Assembly: GCA_037043015.1 (NCBI GenBank)
Contig: CM073322.1
Span: 30,499,864-30,563,863 of the forward strand
Source of the DNA: Bryum argenteum
Lineage: Eukaryota > Streptophyta > Bryopsida > Bryales > Bryaceae
Length of the DNA: 64,000 bases
Reading direction: 5' to 3'
In this document: in pieces, positions 58,442 through 64,000 of the stretch
Layout: each line of letters begins with the position of its first letter
Position numbering within the stretch: position 1 is the first letter of the stretch
Program-made: the position numbers and the translations under genes
Notes under the pieces: model-generated
The model's input: only the letters and a program-made list of their open reading frames with translations
Databases searched by the model: none
What the model was told of the DNA's origin: nothing

Positions 58442-59268
58442 TTATATATTTAGATTAATAAAATATACATCAATGGTCTCAAACATGGTCTCTATTGGAT
58501 CATTCCTCAAAATGGGTATTGACCGTTGGAATCCCTTTACTCTTTGTAAAAGGGTATTATAACATTCGTTTGCGGGTTCACTAATTGAGCAACCATAGGC
58601 CATGAGTGTATATCTCATAATCTGTGGACGAAATCTCACTTTGTCTTCATCAAAAGGCCCTATAATCCAAGATGCTATCCTTGATGTAACATACACATCG
58701 GTAGCTAAACTAAATTTAGCTACTTTTGATCCATAAACACTCATTAAAGATGGATCCACCCAAGGCCGTCTTATTCTATCTGCCTCCAATTCTTTTTGTG
58801 ATGGATATGCATAGTTGGATAGCAGAGGAAACTCTATCTTACATGCAAATCCCCAATCACAAACACCTATGTACATATTATCTTCTTCTCGTGTAATAAG
58901 ATGTTGTCGGGAGACAAATCACAATGTATGCTACCATTTTTATACAGAAATAGCATACCAAATAAAAAGTGCCAAGACAATCGGATTCGTAGTCGTTGAA
59001 ACAACTTCACATTGTCAGCATCCACTCCTGGCTCCATACGTGATTTTCCATTGCGCTTCAAGACCATACTTCTCAAAGTTCCAACATTCCACCATCGCAT
59101 ATATCCATGCGGTTTAGAAGGATGTATGGCAAATAATTTCATAAATAGAGGATGGACCAAAGGACAACTTGTGGCTTCTATGTTCATTGATTGAAAACTA
59201 TTTCTATGAACAAATACTAATGAAGGCTTTACAAGCGTACTCCTCTTCTCTTGGAATGAAATCGACTC
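58442..59268 (-). pseudogene. Kinase-like protein with DWG motif, frameshifted
   Basis: The first part (about 59268-58880) contains SMNIEATSCPLVHPLFMKLF and the catalytic-loop pattern IHCDLSPDNILLH (HxDLxPxN). After a one-base shift near 58890 a second frame continues GVCDWGFACKI, a DWG in place of DFG, and then about 130 residues to a stop at 58442, including VYVTSRIASWIIGPF. Catalytic and metal-binding Asp are both kept, so the lesion is the frameshift. The beginning is probably preceded by another exon: an AG acceptor-like site lies near 59268 and no upstream glycine loop is seen. It could be a decayed member of a small plant kinase-like family, or a gene with a sequencing error at the shift. 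Confidence 0.55.
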
Positions 59269-59893
59269 CTATTATGTGACACTTAAAAATCACACCGTAG
59301 CTACGCTCTAGCAACCTCCCTATTACCGTTCAAATCAATAACCTCTCGCATCGAGTGGGAGGAAATGCAACAAAGATCCATCTAACGGATCTTTGTTTAT
59401 CCCATGTACTAACCTACGAGGTTCAATTACTAATTCTCATCAACTCGGCATCAAGCCATGAAATTTTTGTCATTAAAGAGTCAAAATTGGGATCAAAAGG
59501 ATCTAAAACTTGAAGCATCCAATTTTTAAATTAGTGGTACCACTATTGACCTCCTCGCAAATAAGACTATCAAACCTCTCAAAAGACATCCGCTACCTAT
59601 TTCTTTCTAACACATTTATATCTTTTTACTATCTAAATACCTAAAAAAACTAAAGACTACTTCTAGTCTTTTTATTTTATATTCCAATTTTAGAGCTAAC
59701 GCATAGATCTTCCTATCTTTTAACCGTAGGTCTAAAACAATCTTATCTCTTTGAGAGAAGTTCCTTTCTCAAAAGACCAACAGTCTACTCCTACTCTTTT
59801 TACTTTCAGTTCCTACTTTAATTCTAAGTCATAGATTTAGCTACAATCTACTTCTAGTTTTTTTACTTTCTATTCCAATATTGGTTGTGTGGA

Positions 59894-59959
59894 TACAGGA
59901 GGCAAGTCTCCACGACGGATTCCAGCGCGGAACCGTCGTGTGAGACAAAGCCTCCTGTA
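59894..59959. other. Strong 66-nt stem-loop
   Basis: TACAGGAGGC and GCCTCCTGTA form a perfect 10-bp base. Inside, GTCTC-CACGACGG pairs with CCGTCGTG-T-GAGAC, then TTCC with GGAA around the loop AGCGC. About 27 of the 33 positions on each side pair. Function unknown: it could be an RNA hairpin or the remains of a palindromic insertion. Confidence 0.75.
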
Positions 59960-62080
59960 TTGTAATATAGATGTAAGTAGTATGCCTTCGCGGTGTTGTC
60001 ACGCCCACTTAACCTCTAAGGGTCAAAACAACTTTGTGTAAAGCCAAAAATTCAACTTCTTTTAATCCTAAAATGTCCAAGCAAATTATAGTCATTATTG
60101 CACTATATCTTAGTGGTCCATTTCTTAGTATATCTTCAGTAAACCAATCGCATGAGCGGAATTTTGCCCTTCTTAGGACCTATAATCAACTTTACTTTTT
60201 GTATAAAAAGTCTCTTTATGATACATTGCACGACAGAGTCACCTACCATTCTTTAGTACATTTTTTAATACTTCAAGATCTACAAATATAAGTGCAAGGG
60301 TTGCACTGGGCAAAGGTACACAATAACTCATTACTATATAAAAGTATTGGAAAATATGATAATGATTTGAACAAGTGTGAGATAAAGAATTACCTAGGAG
60401 GACCTTCATTTGATTGCTACAAATAGCATATGGTAAACACGTAGTGACCTTAATGTAAGATATAGTGAACTCAAAAGCGTGCGTACATACTTACTATCTC
60501 CATTTCAACTTTTTGTGTTTCTCTACTTTGTTAGAGATATTGGAAATTGACCAAAACAATTATGGGTCACCCTCGCACTTTTATTGGCCTTATAATTTAT
60601 TTTCTTAAGGTAACCTGCTCAAAGCCTACTCAACACCGAAAACCACACATTAGACTAATTAACCACGAAGAAAGTTGTACTTTTTATTTACAAATCCCAA
60701 CGTACTTGTGAGTTGGATTTAGGGGTGAACTCTTCGTACATCTACGAGCTTGTACTTATCTAGTGTTATAATACTAAGCCAAAATAGTCAGCGATTCTCC
60801 AATCTAAAATTTGGACAATTTATTAGTAGTTTACATATTAAAATGTAAGATACTCGGGATTATTGCTTACATCATATTAGTTTTAGAAGTCTTTGGTTCA
60901 CAACTCAACTCCCAAATACTTGTACTAAAATCTTGCCCTATATGTGTTTGAAGGCTTACAAAACATAATCTACAAACCAAGGAAGCTTTATAAATTGCAT
61001 ATGAAATTAGAGTCACCAAATTCTTGGTAACAATAGGTTTTTCTTTTTCTTTTTCTTCTTTCTGGAATCCTGTTAATTTTGGAAGTGGCAACCATTAGAA
61101 TTCAGATGTTGATTATTTCAAAGATACTTCAAAGTACTCAGTTGTATGTATGACTAGATTGAAGTAGTGTCCATTCCAGCATAAGATTTCTCTTCAACCT
61201 CATGAATAAATTTAATTGCCCATGTTCTAGGAAACTATACTAAACTACCTCATGATATGTATAAAATGAGATTCAACTGTCTACAAACACATGTTACTAA
61301 GGGCCGCTTTACATGCAGGGCCAAGCCATTGATGGGGCCAATTTATGGCAAATTCCTCTATAATGATTGGTCCACTTTTTGAAATTGGCCCAAAGGGCTT
61401 TACATAGGAAGTCAAGGCCAGTTTCCCATATTATTATATTTTAATGGGTGGAGGACAAGTTATGACACGGCTCACGCTCCAAAAGTTGAGAGATACAAGA
61501 ATGGAAGGCCAATTCATGGCCTAAAAGTTGTTGCTTGATTTCGTTACAAGATTATTATTTCACTAAAACTTTTTATTGTGAATGAGTCCAAAAGCATTGG
61601 ATGTAGCTAATAATACAAATTGGCCTTCTTTTATCTTTTACAAATTGACCCAAAGGGCTTCACACATGGCGAATTTGCCTCCACCTTATTATTTGTTTAA
61701 CATGTCCTGTAAGCTGTATATTGAGCCCATTGGCCTCAAAATGTGAGTGAATTGGATTTGGGGATTTGTTGGCCTCGAATCCCCCATGTAAAGCATCCCT
61801 AAGGGCACGTTTACACTTGAAGTTAAGGCCATTTTTTTGAGTTGGGGCCATGGAATAGAGCTCCGTGGTTGGTTAAGGAGGTAAAGGCAAGCCCCATTGG
61901 GTTTACACTTAGAGTGTGGTCAAAGTTTAATATTCTCATATTACACATACTTCGTTCTATATTAGCATCTAGTAATGTCTTCAAGCCAAGCAAAATGAAA
62001 ACACCATTTTGGTGGGTTCTTTTCTTTTTCTTGAGGCCATGTCAAGACAATATATGTACTTGAGGCACATTTCTATTTAT

Positions 62081-62150
62081 GACCCTAAGAATCCGTGCAC
62101 ATGCCACATTGGATGCATGACCCTAAGGATCCATGCACATGCCACATGGA
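62081..62150. repeat. 38-bp tandem duplication
   Basis: GACCCTAAGAATCCGTGCAC at 62081 and GACCCTAAGGATCCATGCAC at 62119, each followed by ATGCCACAT. Confidence 0.85.
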
Positions 62151-62403
62151 ATAGATTGGCCTCCATTCTCCAATAACCCTAATTCCAACCCACCCTAAAA
62201 ACTCATAATCTTATCAAACCTTATTTAAGATCAAACTAAAGTGAGAGTGCATATCCAAATCTAACACCGCGCCTAGCACCAAAGCTATGTCTTTACCACC
62301 ACCGTTAAGTATAAACACACATTTTCAATAGATCTCTCACAATTGCTTATAAACTCTCTTTACCTTGACACTGAATGGGCCTCAAGACACATTCTGAATT
62401 GTA

Positions 62404-62483
62404 TTCACCCTTAAACGCCCAAGCATGCCTCACGGGCTTGCTTTTTAGTGTATTTTCAGAGGGGCTGGGCGTTTAAAGGTTAA
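62404..62483. mobile_element. 80-bp miniature TTAA element
   Basis: Left end TTCA-CCCTTAAACGCCCA, right end TGGGCGTTTAAAGG-TTAA. Same terminal family as 41873-42240, reduced to little more than its ends. The left target copy has one change. Confidence 0.75.
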
Positions 62484-62833
62484 CCAACTAAAGGCAATAA
62501 ATCCCAGCAAAACTTCCTAAAACAATATTAGAGTGGGTAAACCATATTAGTGTGTAAGCGGTCACCCGAATGACGACGGGAGTGTGATGACTAAGGGAGG
62601 CGATGCTTGTTTCTGGTGGCTATGGCGGAGCAGGGAATGGCGAACCAGCTCGTCTAATCATGAGACCTTCTCTTGCACCAATGGTATCTCTTCCTCACTA
62701 GTGGGGAATTAGGCTAAGGGGCGCAATGCCCGTGATCTTTGATGGGAGGGGAACAAGAACACGCTTGATTGCTTGATCGGGGCTAGTGTTTGATTGTTAA
62801 GCGCCAGTGAGTGCGTGGGGGCGATCGACGAAG

Positions 62834-63988
62834 ATGGGGAACCAGATGGGGTGTTTGTGGGGCGGGGAGCCAAGCAAGAAGAAGAGACAGGGGTCGATGC
62901 GAGGTGGGGGGTTGCGCAAGCGCGGTGACTGGGAGAACGGTGTGATCGAGCAGCAAGCGTTGGCGATGGCGCTCCAGCAGCAGCACAAGGCGCAGATGCG
63001 ATTTGAACGCAGCATGTCACATCGCGAGTCTGGCTCCGTCCCGCCTCGCAAGAGTTACTCGGGCGCCAAGGCGGCCGGTGCCGGTGGGCGGGAAGAGTTC
63101 AAACGAAGCGCCAGTACTCGTGCCCGTCACATCGATGACCTGCTCGTCGATCCCCGCCAGCTTGTTAATGGCTCCAAGGTCCCATTTCTTCTACCCCAAT
63201 TCTTGCTGTAGGCTACACAGTGCCCGTTCTAATCCGCACCGTCCCTTCTATTTCCGCTTCTAATTCCACCGTCCCTACTTTTACTCATCAAGGCGTTCAA
63301 AAAGAAGGATCCTCTTTAATTAGAGGGCATTTAAGAAGGGGGAGAGCTAGTCAGAGTTTTTTCGCCACTGCACCATTGTCAATTCTGTCGTCAGAGAACA
63401 GGCTTCGGTGAAAGAGAACCTTGTATTCCTCTCAAACCTTAGTTCTAGTTGCATGGGAGAGATGATATGCTAATATTGTTAATTTACGTCTTCGTCCCTT
63501 AACCATCAATTAGAGGAGGCCTGAATTTTGACGGCTGCTTGGACTTATGGCAATTGTCTTGAATTAATGGAGTGGATCGACGGCTTTGCAATGTAGAATG
63601 ATAGAATGTTCAGATTTGTGGGTAGACCTCGTTCTTCCGGTGTCAGTTTACTGTTCAAATCGCTGTGTCATTCTTAAGGTGGTAGGAGAGTGATTCCTAG
63701 TCTATATAGATGATGCTGAACAGTTTCGTTGTTGGCAAACATTGACAGGAGGGAATTACGAAAGCAAGTATCGAGACGAAGCATTTTGTGTTGGTGCACG
63801 GAGGGGGTCTGGGAGCGTGGTGCTGGTACAAGTCCATCGCGCTGCTCGAGGAGTCAGGGTTGGTAGCCACGGCCATTGACTTGAAGGGGTCAGGAATTGA
63901 CTCGACAGATCCAAATCAGATTACTAGCATGGCAGTTTACGTGAAGCCGCTTACGGACTTTCTACAAAACTTGGGGCCTGATGAGAAG
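62834..63988 (+). CDS. MES11-like alpha/beta-hydrolase (methylesterase family), 5' part
   Basis: Two exons are visible: 62834-63178 (phase 0, donor AAG-GTCCC) and 63749-63988, with a donor at its end (GAGAAG-GTACGC). The gene continues beyond the window. I chose the ATG at 62834 because MGNQMGCLW is a good N-myristoylation/palmitoylation start. Exon 1 encodes a basic, low-complexity tail (SKKKRQGSMRGGG) followed by a helix EQQALAMALQQQHKAQ and ARHIDDLLVDPRQLVNGSK, which matches the N-terminal extension of Arabidopsis MES11-15. Exon 2 begins the hydrolase fold: HFVLVHGGGLGAWCWYKS (oxyanion region), then VATAIDLKGSGIDS. The catalytic Ser and later residues lie outside the window. MES enzymes hydrolyse methyl esters of hormones such as IAA, JA or SA. 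For this subgroup the substrate is unclear. Confidence 0.85.
63179..63748 (+). other. Intron 1 of the MES11-like gene
   Basis: 570 bp between donor GTCCCATTT and acceptor ATTGACAG. No separate feature seen inside. Confidence 0.75.
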
Positions 63989-64000
63989 GTACGCTCCCGA

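Larger units (their letters stand above)
59269..62403. other. Intergenic, no gene seen
   Basis: AT-rich sequence. It contains a small 9-bp stem hairpin (59371-59395, CAAAGATCC and GGATCTTTG) and a much stronger one at 59894-59959. About 61300-62000 has repeated phrases such as AAGGGCTTTACAT and GGGCCA words, perhaps an old repeat. No convincing open frame. Confidence 0.4.

Noticed and set aside
1-64000. CRISPR arrays, rRNA operons, bacterial operons or organelle DNA
   Set aside because: No regularly spaced repeats with unique spacers, no rRNA signatures, and spliced nuclear genes throughout.

Overview
The window is nuclear DNA of a land plant. It has spliced genes with GT-AG introns, a complete CAND1 gene of about 27 coding exons, plant pathogenesis-related (PR) proteins, a thaumatin-ectodomain receptor-kinase relic and a plant MES-type esterase. 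The mix (single-copy CAND1 with short introns, odd kinase families, piggyBac remains) suggests a seed-free plant such as a bryophyte or lycophyte. That placement is inference; no marker here fixes the lineage.

Layout. 0.5-1.5 kb: an unrecognised single-exon membrane protein (minus). 3-6 kb: a TTAA-flanked fold-back MITE followed by a broken piggyBac transposase. 7.9-15.2 kb: a 7.3-kb non-autonomous hAT-type element with a perfect 8-bp target duplication, built from three copies of a palindromic module. 15-21 kb: no convincing gene, with some short tandem repeats and a SINE-like stretch. 21.1-22.7 kb: a pseudogene of a PR5K-like receptor kinase (thaumatin ectodomain plus kinase). 24.9-28.6 kb: two tandem kinase genes with DFG changed to DFE or DYE.

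30.8-46 kb: a compact cluster of PR genes. It holds two PR-1 genes, a thaumatin-like protein (PR-5), a GH17 beta-1,3-glucanase (PR-2), a GH19 chitinase (PR-3), a thaumatin first-exon fragment and a chitinase first-exon fragment. Much of it is a roughly 4.1-kb inverted duplication (arms about 30772-34897 and 39048-43208). Each arm carries a divergent PR-1/thaumatin pair, with the left thaumatin gene truncated. A TTAA MITE sits in the right arm only, and the left arm keeps the empty TTAA site. All four enzyme or protein classes are secreted and act against the walls or membranes of microbes, so the block reads as an apoplastic defence cluster evolving by duplication and decay.

46.3-47.1 kb: another TTAA MITE. 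48.0-56.8 kb: CAND1 (minus), the exchange factor for cullin-RING ubiquitin ligases. 58.4-59.3 kb: a frameshifted kinase-like gene. 59.9 kb: a strong 66-nt hairpin. 62.8 kb to the end: the first two exons of a MES11-like alpha/beta-hydrolase that runs off the window.
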